Assembly: GCF_003703395.1 (NCBI RefSeq)
Contig: NZ_RDQN01000004.1
Location: forward strand, 310,001 to 374,000
Source of the DNA: Pseudoxanthomonas spadix
GTDB taxonomy: Bacteria; Pseudomonadota; Gammaproteobacteria; Xanthomonadales; Xanthomonadaceae
DNA: 64,000 bases
Reading direction: 5' to 3'
The position numbers and the translations under genes are program-made. Positions 23,331 through 31,300 of the stretch are shown piece by piece (position 1 is the first letter of the stretch; each line of letters opens with the position of its first letter). The notes beneath the pieces are model-generated. The model made no database searches, was not told where the DNA came from, and worked only from the letters and a program-made list of their open reading frames with translations.

Positions 23331-25016
23331 TCAGCGGTTGCTGTCCAGGTCCGGGTCGCGCACGCCGGCATCGCGCAGTTCCAGCACTTCCGGGGTGATG
23401 GCGGTGATCCTGGCCTCGACCCGGGCGCGGGCGTAGTAATCCAGGGCCTGGTCGCGCTTGAGGTTCTGCAGCTGGGTCAGGGCCTGTTCGGGCCGCCCAT
23501 TCAGATAGGCTACCTGCGCGTAGGCCTCGCCGGCCTTGACGCTGTCGCCGGCCAGTTCGCAGGCGCGGGCGTAGGCCTGCTGGAACACGGGGTCATCGCC
23601 GCTGGCGCCCAGCAGCGGCTGCAGCACCTGGCGCGCCTGCTGGCCGGCGGCCTTGCTGCCCTGGTCGTTGAGCACCTGGGCGAAGCTCAGGACGACCGGG
23701 CGGCTGTTGGGGGTGCGCTTGAGCAGCGCCTGCAGCCGGGCCCTGGACTGGGCCACATCGCCGATGCGCGCCTGCGCCTGGGCCAGGGCCAGTTCCAGCC
23801 ACAGGTTGCCGGGCAGTTCCTGCAGCAGCTGGGCGAAGGCGTTGGCGGCCACCGCCGGCTGGGTGCCGCGCATCTGGGCCAGGGCCAGGCCGTAGCGCTG
23901 GGGGGGCGTGAGCTCGCCGGTGCTGCGGCGGATGCTTTCATATTCGCGGACCGCTTCGTCGGCGGTGTTGGCGCTGAGCACGCGCAGGCGTTCGCGCGCC
24001 CACAGGAACAGGCCGGTGGCGCCATTGTCCAGGCTCGAGGCCGGCAGGTTCACCTGAAAGGGCAGCAGCGGGTTGTTGCTGCGCAGGCCGGCGGCGTAGT
24101 TGCCCTCGCGCGGGGTGCTTTCGGTCACCTTGCCGGTGGGGGTGGACACGGTGGTGACCACGTTGTTCTCGCGCTTGATGCGCTCGGCGCGCTCGTGCGC
24201 CTCACTGATGCGCGAGGTGGTGACCGGGTGGGTCTGCAGGTAATCGGGCGTGCGTTCGCGTTCGCCGCCGCGGTTGGCGCGCATCACCTGGTCCATGCGG
24301 TTGAAGAAGCCGGCCATGGCGTCGGGGTCGTAGCCGGCCCGCGCCAGGGTATGGATGCCGATGCGGTCGGCTTCGCTTTCGTTGGAGCGGGTGTAGTCGA
24401 TCTGGCGCTGCTGCATCAAGCCCATGCCGCTGATCAGCGCTGCCTGCGAGGCGTCGCCACTGGAACTGCCGCCGGCCGCCTGCGCCGCCACGATCGCGCC
24501 CAGGATGCCCAGCAGGATCGGCATCTGGTCGCGCTGGGCGCGCTCCACCGCACGCAGCACGTGCTGCTGGGTGACGTGTGCGATTTCGTGGGACACCACC
24601 GCGGCCACTTCGTCCTCGCGCTCGGCGGTCAGCACCAGTCCGGAGTTGACCGCGATATAACCGCCCAGGGTGGCGAAGGCGTTGATCTGCCGGTCGCGCA
24701 GCATGAAGAAGGTGAACGGCTGGCTCGGCGTGTCGCTGTTGGCGGCCAGCCCCTGGCCGACCCGGTCGAGCCAGTCGTCGATCAGCGGATCGTCCAGCAG
24801 GTAGCCGTAGTTGCGCAGCTCGCGCTTGGTCATCGCCCCGTAGAGCTGCTGCTTGACCGGGTTGAGCAGCTCGCCGGCCGAGGAGCCGATGTCGGGCAGG
24901 CGATCGGCCTGCGCGCAGGCAGGCGGCGCGGCGACCAGCAGGGTCAGGGCAGTGGCAAGCAGGGTCAGGCGCACGCGCAGGATCGATCCGGGCCGAGGGG
25001 CAAACCGGCGCAGCAT
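23331..25016 (-). CDS. bepA: M48-family metalloprotease with TPR region (BepA/YfgC-like)
   Basis: This 561-residue protein resembles BepA, a periplasmic zinc protease and chaperone for outer-membrane protein assembly. A signal peptide (LTLLATALTLLVAAPPACA) is followed by the M48 domain: SHEIAHVTQQH and the third ligand in NESEADRIG. The long alanine-rich C-terminal half (about 300-530) has helical repeats consistent with TPRs. The ATG at 25016 places the signal peptide correctly; an upstream in-frame ATG at 25124 would add 36 unlikely residues. It is divergent from grxC. The symbol is by similarity. Confidence 0.85.
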   Translation of the reverse strand: MLRRFAPRPGSILRVRLTLLATALTLLVAAPPACAQADRLPDIGSSAGELLNPVKQQLYGAMTKRELRNYGYLLDDPLIDDWLDRVGQGLAANSDTPSQPFTFFMLRDRQINAFATLGGYIAVNSGLVLTAEREDEVAAVVSHEIAHVTQQHVLRAVERAQRDQMPILLGILGAIVAAQAAGGSSSGDASQAALISGMGLMQQRQIDYTRSNESEADRIGIHTLARAGYDPDAMAGFFNRMDQVMRANRGGERERTPDYLQTHPVTTSRISEAHERAERIKRENNVVTTVSTPTGKVTESTPREGNYAAGLRSNNPLLPFQVNLPASSLDNGATGLFLWARERLRVLSANTADEAVREYESIRRSTGELTPPQRYGLALAQMRGTQPAVAANAFAQLLQELPGNLWLELALAQAQARIGDVAQSRARLQALLKRTPNSRPVVLSFAQVLNDQGSKAAGQQARQVLQPLLGASGDDPVFQQAYARACELAGDSVKAGEAYAQVAYLNGRPEQALTQLQNLKRDQALDYYARARVEARITAITPEVLELRDAGVRDPDLDSNR

Positions 25017-25141
25017 CGCCGGGCGCGCTGGCCAGCGGGTGAATCGGTGGTTAATCCGCAGCGTTGCATTACGACCTCTGGTTCCCCGCGACCATGCCAC
25101 CATGATGCATCTCAGACCATCCAAGGTGCAGAGAATTCCCC

Positions 25142-25411
25142 ATGAGCACAGCCCAGATCACCATTTATTCCACCGCCGTGTGCCCGTACTGCGTGGCCGC
25201 CAAGAATTTCCTCAAGTCCAGGGGCCAGACCTGGACCGAAGTGCGCATCGACACCGATCCGGCCGAGCGCGAGAAGATGATGGCCAGGACCCGCCGCACC
25301 AGCGTGCCGCAGATCTTCATCGGCGACACCCACGTCGGTGGCTATGACGACCTGATGGCCCTGCACCGCGCCGGCGGCCTGGAGCCGCTGTTGCAAGGTG
25401 GCGCCGCGTGA
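25142..25411 (+). CDS. grxC: glutaredoxin 3
   Basis: This 89-residue thioredoxin-fold protein has the redox motif CPYC (residues 14-17), the TSVPQIFIG cis-proline loop and GGYDDLMAL for glutathione binding. It reduces disulfides and glutathione mixed disulfides in the cytoplasm. The start at 25142 follows a GAGAA-type site. Its stop overlaps the GTG start of the next gene (GTGA at 25408-25411), so the two form a coupled redox pair. Confidence 0.95.
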   Translation: MSTAQITIYSTAVCPYCVAAKNFLKSRGQTWTEVRIDTDPAEREKMMARTRRTSVPQIFIGDTHVGGYDDLMALHRAGGLEPLLQGGAA

Positions 25412-25806
25412 GCCAGCCCGGCGCCGAGACCGAACAGGACCGGGTCAAGGCCTTCACCGACTTCCGCCAGCGCATGAACCAACGGATCCTGGCCGAGCCC
25501 AACCAGGTCGTGCGCCGTTTCTTCGCCCTGGACACGCAGACCTACCAGGCCGGCGCGCTGGAGGTGAAGACCAAGGAACTGCTGGGCCTGGTGGCCTCAC
25601 TGGTGCTGCGCTGCGATGACTGTGTCAGTTACCACGTGGCCCAGTGCAAGGAGGTCGGCGTGACCCGCGAGGAGTTGTTCGAGACCTTCTCGGTCGGGCT
25701 GGTGGTGGGTGGGTCGATCGTGATCCCCCACCTGCGCCGGGCGGTGGATTTCCTGGACCAGCTGGAAGCCGGTGCCGCGGCACCGGCGCAACACGCGCAT
25801 GACTGA
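25408..25806 (+). CDS. carboxymuconolactone decarboxylase/AhpD-like protein
   Basis: This 132-residue protein has the CMD/AhpD-like helical fold, with CDDCVSYHVAQCKEVGVTREEL containing the CxxC...H pattern of AhpD-type disulfide reductases. Translation probably starts at the GTG at 25408, which overlaps the glutaredoxin stop. Coupling to a glutaredoxin and the CxxC support a peroxide or disulfide reductase role rather than aromatic ring catabolism, but this is inferred. Confidence 0.85.
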   Translation: MSQPGAETEQDRVKAFTDFRQRMNQRILAEPNQVVRRFFALDTQTYQAGALEVKTKELLGLVASLVLRCDDCVSYHVAQCKEVGVTREELFETFSVGLVVGGSIVIPHLRRAVDFLDQLEAGAAAPAQHAHD

Positions 25807-25891
25807 TCCGCGCGCCGCGGGGGCCGCGGCCGGGTATGTCTTCTTCATGCATACCTGAATGTACGTACTGCCGTTTCATTGAAATTTAACT

Positions 25892-25910
25892 GCAAGATCG
25901 CAGATCTTGC
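25892..25910. terminator. perfect inverted repeat GCAAGATC-GCA-GATCTTGC
   Basis: An 8-bp perfect inverted repeat with a 3-nt loop lies 85 bp after the CMD gene and is followed by ATGGCTTTTT. It could end the grxC operon. Its position 139 bp before icd also allows an operator role. Confidence 0.45.
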
Positions 25911-26048
25911 ATGGCTTTTTCCGCGGTTCATGCATCCTGGCCCGCAGGCCGCCTGGGAGTCCCTGGTCGGATCGGGCATACTTGCCCGACCACCTCCTCC
26001 CCTTCGCGCATGCCGTTGCGGCGCTGCGCCCCAGTTTTGGACACACTC

Positions 26049-27056
26049 ATGACGCAAACGATCACGGTCATCCGCGGCGACGGCATCGGCCCGGAAATCA
26101 TGGACGCCACCCTCTATGTGCTCGATGCCCTCAAGGCCGGACTGGTCTACGAGGAAGCCGACGCCGGCCTGGTCGCGCTGGAAAAGCACGGCGACCTGCT
26201 GCCCGCCCAGACGCTTGCCTCGATCAAGAAGAACAAGGTCGCACTCAAGAGCCCGCTGACCACGCCGGTGGGTGAGGGCTTCACCTCGATCAATGTGACC
26301 ATGCGCCGCCATTTCGACCTGTACGCCAACGTGCGTCCGGCGATCTCCTTCCCCAACACCAAATCGCGCTTCGGCACCGGGGTGGACCTGATCACGGTGC
26401 GCGAGAACACCGAAGGGGCCTACCTGAGCGAAGGCCAGGAAGTGTCGGCCGACGGCGAGACCGCCATTTCGATGACCCGGGTGACCCGCAAGGGGTCCGA
26501 GCGCATCGTCCGCTATGCCTTCGACCTGGCCCGCGCCACCGGCCGCAAGAAGGTCACCCTGGTGCACAAGGCCAACATCATCAAGTCGACCTCGGGCCTG
26601 TTCCTCAAGGTCGGTCGCGAAGTGGCCGCGCAGTACCCGGACATCGAATGCAACGAGATGATCGTGGACAACGCCTGCATGCAGCTGGTGATGCGCCCGG
26701 AGCAATTCGACATCATCGTGACCACCAATCTGTTCGGCGACATCCTGTCCGACCTGTGCGCCGGCCTGGTCGGCGGCCTGGGCCTGGCCCCGGGCGCCAA
26801 CATCGGCACCGAGGCTGCGATCTTCGAAGCGGTGCACGGCTCGGCCCCGGACATCGCCGGCCAGGGCAAGGCCAATCCGTGCGCGCTGCTGCTGGCCGCC
26901 GCGCAGATGCTGGACCACCTTGGCCAGCCGGACAACGCCACCCGCCTGCGCAAGGCCATCGTGGCCACCCTTGAGGCCCGGGATTCGGTCACCCCGGACT
27001 TGGGCGGCACCGGCAATACCATGGGCTTTGCCAAGGCGATCGCCAGCCGGGTCTAG
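26049..27056 (+). CDS. icd: isocitrate dehydrogenase, NAD-type
   Basis: This 335-residue enzyme of the isocitrate/isopropylmalate dehydrogenase family converts isocitrate to 2-oxoglutarate. It shows TVRENTEGAYLSEGQE for substrate binding, NLFGDILSDLCAGLVGGLGLAPGANIG for metal and cofactor binding, and HGSAPDIAGQGKANP with the aspartate that favours NAD over NADP. Its short length also fits the NAD-dependent homodimeric type found in Xanthomonas. The ATG at 26049 gives MTQTITVIRGDGIGPEIM. The stop codon TAG lies inside the left terminal repeat of the MITE-like element that follows. Confidence 0.93.
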   Translation: MTQTITVIRGDGIGPEIMDATLYVLDALKAGLVYEEADAGLVALEKHGDLLPAQTLASIKKNKVALKSPLTTPVGEGFTSINVTMRRHFDLYANVRPAISFPNTKSRFGTGVDLITVRENTEGAYLSEGQEVSADGETAISMTRVTRKGSERIVRYAFDLARATGRKKVTLVHKANIIKSTSGLFLKVGREVAAQYPDIECNEMIVDNACMQLVMRPEQFDIIVTTNLFGDILSDLCAGLVGGLGLAPGANIGTEAAIFEAVHGSAPDIAGQGKANPCALLLAAAQMLDHLGQPDNATRLRKAIVATLEARDSVTPDLGGTGNTMGFAKAIASRV

Positions 27057-27220
27057 CAGTCTGTCGGACTTTGGCCGGCCGGGCTGCGAATCCGCCTGTG
27101 CGGTCCATCTTTCCGCCGCTTCTTGGCCCATAGCACCACTATGGGCCGGCGAACCGTCGAAAATCTGACCTCGCACAGCCGAATTCTCGCCTCGACCACC
27201 AAAGCCCGACAGGCTGCTAG
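27053..27220. mobile_element. MITE-like element with 22-bp terminal inverted repeats
   Basis: The ends at 27053-27074 and 27199-27220 are inverted copies that match at all but two positions, both starting CTAGCAG. The interior is also partly self-complementary, and a central hairpin (GGCCCATAG/CTATGGGCC, 27125-27147) marks the middle. It has no coding capacity. It resembles a non-autonomous transposable element of about 168 bp. CTAG at both ends may be part of the repeat or a target duplication. The left end contains the icd stop codon. Confidence 0.75.
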
Positions 27221-27221
27221 C

Positions 27222-27238
27222 GGCCAGACCGTCTGGCC
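27222..27238 (+). repeat. GGCCAGAC inverted repeat after the MITE
   Basis: GGCCAGAC and its complement GTCTGGCC flank a single C directly after the MITE-like element. It may be a hairpin that terminates icd transcription or a flank of the element. The rest of the gap to 27431 shows no gene. Confidence 0.35.
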
Positions 27239-27431
27239 AGGCCGGTCGTCGCCGATGCCCGCCCCGGTCCGGGCACCGTCGTTGCCGCGCGCGCGGCATC
27301 TGTGCCAAAGGTCATTCTTGACCCTGGCTTGCCGCTGAGGCAAGAATCGGGCGTGCCTGCGCCTTCGGTGCAAGCCTCATCGCCACAGCACGCCGGCGGC
27401 CCCTGCGCCGTGCGGCCGGGGAAGGACAGCC

Positions 27432-29066
27432 ATGCATCGACGTGATTTCCTGGCCGCCAGCGGCCTGAGCCTGGGCGGCCTGATGTTGCCCGCTTTCTTC
27501 GGCAAGGCCATCGCCGCCGAGCAACTGCAGTCGGCAATGGACACCGGGTTGAAGAAACGCCTGGCCGATGTCGCCCTGGCCGCCGCGCGTCAGGCCGGCG
27601 CCAGCTACTGCGATGTCCGCATCGGCCGCTACCTGCGCCAGTTCATCACCACCCGCGAGGACAAGGTGCAGAACGTGGTCAACACCGAATCCTCCGGGGT
27701 CGGCGTGCGGGTCATCGTCAACGGTGCCTGGGGTTTTGCCGCCACCAACGAACTGGCCGCCGACAGCGTCGCCACTGCCGCGCGCCAGGCCGCGGCCATC
27801 GCCAAGGCCAACGCCGGCAACCAGAGCGCACCGGTACAACTGGCGCCCGCGCCCGGCGCCGGCGAAGTCAGCTGGCGCACGCCGATCAGGAAGAACGCGA
27901 TGGAGGTGCCGGTCAAGGACAAGGTGGACCTGCTGCTGGGGGTGAACGCAGCGGCCATCAATGCCGGGGCCGACTTCGTGCGGTCCATGTTGTTCTCGGT
28001 CAACGAGCAGAAGTACTTCGCCTCCACCGATGGTTCCTACATCGACCAGGACGTTCACCGCATCTGGGCACCGTTCACGGTCACCGCCATCGACAAGGCC
28101 AGCGGCAAGTTCCGCACCCGCGACGGGCTGTCGGCGCCGATGGGGCTGGGCTTCGAATATCTGGACGGCGATGCCTCGGGCAAGTTCGTCTCGCCCAACG
28201 GGGTGGTCAACTACGGCCTGTCCTATGACATGCGCGAGGACGCCATCGCGGCGGCCAGACAGGCGCAGGAAAAGCTCAAGGCGCCTTCGGTCAAGCCCGG
28301 CAAGTACGATCTGGTGCTGGATCCCTCGCACACCTGGCTCACCATCCACGAGTCGGTGGGCCACGCCACCGAGCTGGACCGCGTGCTGGGCTACGAGGCC
28401 AACTATGCTGGCACCAGCTTTGCCACGCTGGACAAGCGCCAGTCGGGCTTCCAGTACGGCAGCGACAAGGTCAGCATCTTCGCCGACAAGGTGCAGCCGG
28501 GCAGCCTGGGCGCAGTCGCCTACGACGACGAAGGGGTCAAGACCAAGCAGTGGGACCTGATCCGGGACGGCATCCTGGTGGACTACCAGGCCATCCGTGA
28601 CCAGGCCCATATCCTGGGCAAGCAGGAGTCGGATGGCTGCTGCTATGCCGATTCCTGGTCAAGCGTGCAGTTCCAGCGCATGGCCAACGTGTCGCTGGCC
28701 CCGGGCAAGACCCCGCTGAGCGTGGCCGAGCTGATCAAGGACGTGGACAACGGCATCTACATCATCGGCGACGGCTCGTTCTCGATCGACCAGCAACGCT
28801 ACAACGCGCAGTTTGGCGGGCAGCTGTTCTACGAGATCAAGCAGGGCCGGATCACCCGCATGCTGGAAGACGTGGCCTACCAGATCCGCACGCCGGAGTT
28901 CTGGAACGCGTGCAGCGCCATGGCCGACAGCAGCGACTATCGCATGGGGGGCTCGTTCTTCGACGGCAAGGGCCAGCCGCCACAGATCTCGGCGGTGTCG
29001 CATGGGTCATCGACCGCGCGCTTCGACGGCATCAACGTCATCAACACCGCGCGCAGCCTCGGCTGA
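27432..29066 (+). CDS. tldD: TldD-like metallopeptidase with Tat signal
   Basis: This 544-residue protein belongs to the TldD/PmbA (U62) family. In E. coli TldD and TldE form a heterodimeric zinc protease that unfolds and degrades peptides such as microcin B17 precursor and CcdA. The HExxxH motif HESVGH begins at H306. The N-terminus MHRRDFLAASGLSLGGLMLP is a twin-arginine (RRDFL) signal with a hydrophobic stretch and an A-x-A-like end near residue 29, so it is probably exported folded. E. coli TldD has no signal. The partner gene follows after 18 bp. It heads an eight-gene same-strand series to 38.4 kb. Confidence 0.9.
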   Translation: MHRRDFLAASGLSLGGLMLPAFFGKAIAAEQLQSAMDTGLKKRLADVALAAARQAGASYCDVRIGRYLRQFITTREDKVQNVVNTESSGVGVRVIVNGAWGFAATNELAADSVATAARQAAAIAKANAGNQSAPVQLAPAPGAGEVSWRTPIRKNAMEVPVKDKVDLLLGVNAAAINAGADFVRSMLFSVNEQKYFASTDGSYIDQDVHRIWAPFTVTAIDKASGKFRTRDGLSAPMGLGFEYLDGDASGKFVSPNGVVNYGLSYDMREDAIAAARQAQEKLKAPSVKPGKYDLVLDPSHTWLTIHESVGHATELDRVLGYEANYAGTSFATLDKRQSGFQYGSDKVSIFADKVQPGSLGAVAYDDEGVKTKQWDLIRDGILVDYQAIRDQAHILGKQESDGCCYADSWSSVQFQRMANVSLAPGKTPLSVAELIKDVDNGIYIIGDGSFSIDQQRYNAQFGGQLFYEIKQGRITRMLEDVAYQIRTPEFWNACSAMADSSDYRMGGSFFDGKGQPPQISAVSHGSSTARFDGINVINTARSLG

Positions 29067-29084
29067 CCGGCAAGGAGATCTGCA

Positions 29085-30419
29085 ATGACCATCTTCACCG
29101 AACCGCAGGCCAGAGCCATCCTCGACAAGGTCATCGCCCTGAGCAAGGCCGATGAATGCAGTGCCAGCCTCACCGGCGCGCGCGAGGGCAACATCCGTTT
29201 CGCGCTGAACGACATCTCCACCAGCGGCATCGTCAACAATGCCGAGCTTGCGGTGCAGGTCGCCTTTGGCAAGCGCGTGGGTACCGCCACCATCAACGAG
29301 TTCGACGATGCCGCGCTCGAGCGGGTGGTGCGCCGGGCCGAGGACCTGGCGCGGCTGGCGCCGGAGAACCCCGAATTCGTGCCGGCCGTGGGCAAGCAGG
29401 CCTACACCGCCACGCCCACCTTCAACGCGGCCACGGCGGCGATCACCCCGGAGTTCAGGGCCAAGGCCGCGGCCGATTCCATCGCCCCGTGCAAGGCGGC
29501 AAACATGGTTGCCGCCGGCTTCCTGCAGGACGGCCACAGCTTTGCTGCGATCGCCAACAGCAACGGCAATTTCGGCTACCAGCAGGCCACCGGCTTCAAC
29601 TACACCTGCACCGTGCGCACCGACGATGGTCGCGGGTCGGGCTGGGTGGGTCGCACGCTGGCCGACGCCAGTGCCTTCGACGCCGGGCGGGAGGTGCGCG
29701 TGGCCATGCAGAAGGCGCGTGACTCGGCCGCTGCCAGGGCGCTGGAACCGGGCAAGTACACGGTGATCCTGGAGCCGGCGGCTGCCGCCGGCCTGATCGG
29801 CTTCATGATGCGCATGTTCGATGCGCGCCAGGCCGATGAAGGCCGCAGTTTCCTGTCCAGGAAGGGCGGCGGCAACAAGCTGGGCGAGCAGGTCTACGAC
29901 CCGCGCGTGCACATCTATGCCGATCCCGCCCATCCGGAGGCCCCGGCCCTGCCGTGGGACGACCAGGGCCTGCCGCGCGGCAAGCTGGAGTACGTCAAGG
30001 ACGGCAAGGTTCAGGCGCTGGACTATTCGCGCTACTGGGCGCAGAAGAACGGCAAGGCCGCACAGGCCGCGCCCGGCAACCTGATCATGGCCGGCAGCGG
30101 CAAGAGCACCGCCGACCTGGTGCGCGAGACCCAGAAGGGCATCCTGGTCACGCGGACCTGGTACATCCGCATGGTCGACCCGCAGACGGTGCTGCTGACC
30201 GGGCTGACGCGCGATGGCACGTTCTACATCGAGAACGGGCAGATCCGCTACCCGGTGAAGAACTTCCGTTTCAATGAATCGCCGGTGATCATGCTCAACA
30301 ACATCGACGAGATCGGCAAGCCGGTGCTGCTGAGCGGCGACGAGCTTTCCGGATCGATGCTGATCCCGCCGCTGAAACTGCGCGATTTCACCTTCACCTC
30401 GCTGTCGGACGCAGTGTAG
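29085..30419 (+). CDS. tldE: TldE/PmbA-like partner subunit
   Basis: This 444-residue protein is the second TldD/PmbA-family member, matching TldE, the subunit without the zinc site. I see no HExxxH motif. Typical segments are ISTSGIVNNAELAVQVAFGKRVGTATINEFDD near the N-terminus and NFRFNESPVIMLNNIDEIGKPV near the end. It lacks any signal peptide, although its TldD partner has a Tat signal, so it could be carried out with TldD as a folded complex. AAGGAG lies 8 nt before the ATG at 29085. Confidence 0.9.
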   Translation: MTIFTEPQARAILDKVIALSKADECSASLTGAREGNIRFALNDISTSGIVNNAELAVQVAFGKRVGTATINEFDDAALERVVRRAEDLARLAPENPEFVPAVGKQAYTATPTFNAATAAITPEFRAKAAADSIAPCKAANMVAAGFLQDGHSFAAIANSNGNFGYQQATGFNYTCTVRTDDGRGSGWVGRTLADASAFDAGREVRVAMQKARDSAAARALEPGKYTVILEPAAAAGLIGFMMRMFDARQADEGRSFLSRKGGGNKLGEQVYDPRVHIYADPAHPEAPALPWDDQGLPRGKLEYVKDGKVQALDYSRYWAQKNGKAAQAAPGNLIMAGSGKSTADLVRETQKGILVTRTWYIRMVDPQTVLLTGLTRDGTFYIENGQIRYPVKNFRFNESPVIMLNNIDEIGKPVLLSGDELSGSMLIPPLKLRDFTFTSLSDAV

Positions 30420-30474
30420 GCATGGCCAGGGTGGACGCGCCGGCCGCGCTGTCGGGCGCCTGCCCGCGCGAGCG

Positions 30475-31179
30475 ATGAACCGCAACGCGTTCCTGCGCCT
30501 GATGCTGGGCGCCGCGGCCGGCGCGCTGCTGCCATGGCGCGCTGCACGCGGCGCCACGGCCGACTACGACTTCTGGTTCACGCGGTTGCGTTACGACTCC
30601 GGCGACTGGGACGTGGACGCGCGCATGCCGTCGAACCTGATTACCGCACTGATCGACTACACCAACCTGCGCGTGGACCCGAAGGAGCACGTGCTGGCGC
30701 TGTCGGACCCGGCGATGCTCACCGCCCCGTTCTGCTACCTGGCCGGGCACAAGCTGGTCGAATTCAACCCGCTCGAACGCCGCCACTTCGAGCGCTACGT
30801 GCGCAATGGCGGCTTCGTGCTGGTGGACGACTGCAACCACGACATCGACGGCCTGTTCGCCAAGTCATTCGAGGCACAGATGGCGGCCATTTTCGGACCC
30901 CGGGCACTGAACAGGCTGGGCAACGACCACCGGCTGTACCGCAGCTTCTTCCAGTTCCCGGACGGACCGCCGGCCACCGCGTTCGAGTTGAATGGCTGGG
31001 GCGACGACCTGGTGCACGAATGGCTGAGCGGGATCGAGATCGACGGCCGGCTGGGCCTGCTGTACAGCAACAAGGACTATGGCTGCGAATGGGACTACGA
31101 CTGGCGCAACAAGCGCTTCCTGGCCGAGGACAATACCCGGTTCGCGGTCAACATCGTCATGTATGCGTTGACCTCATGA
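30475..31179 (+). CDS. DUF4159 domain protein with export signal
   Basis: This 234-residue protein has an N-terminal hydrophobic signal (FLRLMLGAAAGALLPWRAARGA) and a single DUF4159 domain of unknown function. The domain has a class I glutamine-amidotransferase-like fold in related proteins; FNPLERRHFERYVRNGGFVLVDDCNH is the recognisable segment. The signal reads NRNAFLR, close to the twin-arginine consensus but with Asn in place of the second Arg. It follows tldE by 55 bp. DUF4159 often accompanies MoxR/DUF58/BatA genes, as it does here. Confidence 0.82.
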   Translation: MNRNAFLRLMLGAAAGALLPWRAARGATADYDFWFTRLRYDSGDWDVDARMPSNLITALIDYTNLRVDPKEHVLALSDPAMLTAPFCYLAGHKLVEFNPLERRHFERYVRNGGFVLVDDCNHDIDGLFAKSFEAQMAAIFGPRALNRLGNDHRLYRSFFQFPDGPPATAFELNGWGDDLVHEWLSGIEIDGRLGLLYSNKDYGCEWDYDWRNKRFLAEDNTRFAVNIVMYALTS

Positions 31180-31192
31180 CCACCGCTTTCAA

Positions 31193-31262
31193 CGTAGGGC
31201 GGGTCTCGACCCGCCTTGCGCAGGCCCGCGGGAATCCCGGTGGGGCGTCGAAACCCGCCCCG
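31193..31262. repeat. paired GTAG-type palindromes (SMAG/REP-like dimer)
   Basis: The left unit starts CGTAGGGCGGGTC and folds by 8-bp arms (31198-31205 with 31208-31215, 2-nt loop). The right unit (31242-31261, arms GGGGCG/CGCCCC) is a related copy in opposite orientation: its complement begins GGGGCGGGTTTCGA. Such inverted pairs are typical of REP-like elements. It fills the gap between the DUF4159 and MoxR genes and shares its core with the repeat at 17353. Confidence 0.7.
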
Positions 31263-31300
31263 TCCACATCCGTTTCGCCCCATTGCATTGGCCTGCCCCC

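Noticed and set aside
24195-25145. Long open frame opposite the BepA-like gene
   Set aside because: It is the antisense shadow of a clear M48 protease gene, rich in His, Gln and Arg with no family features; many such shadows arise from the GC bias.
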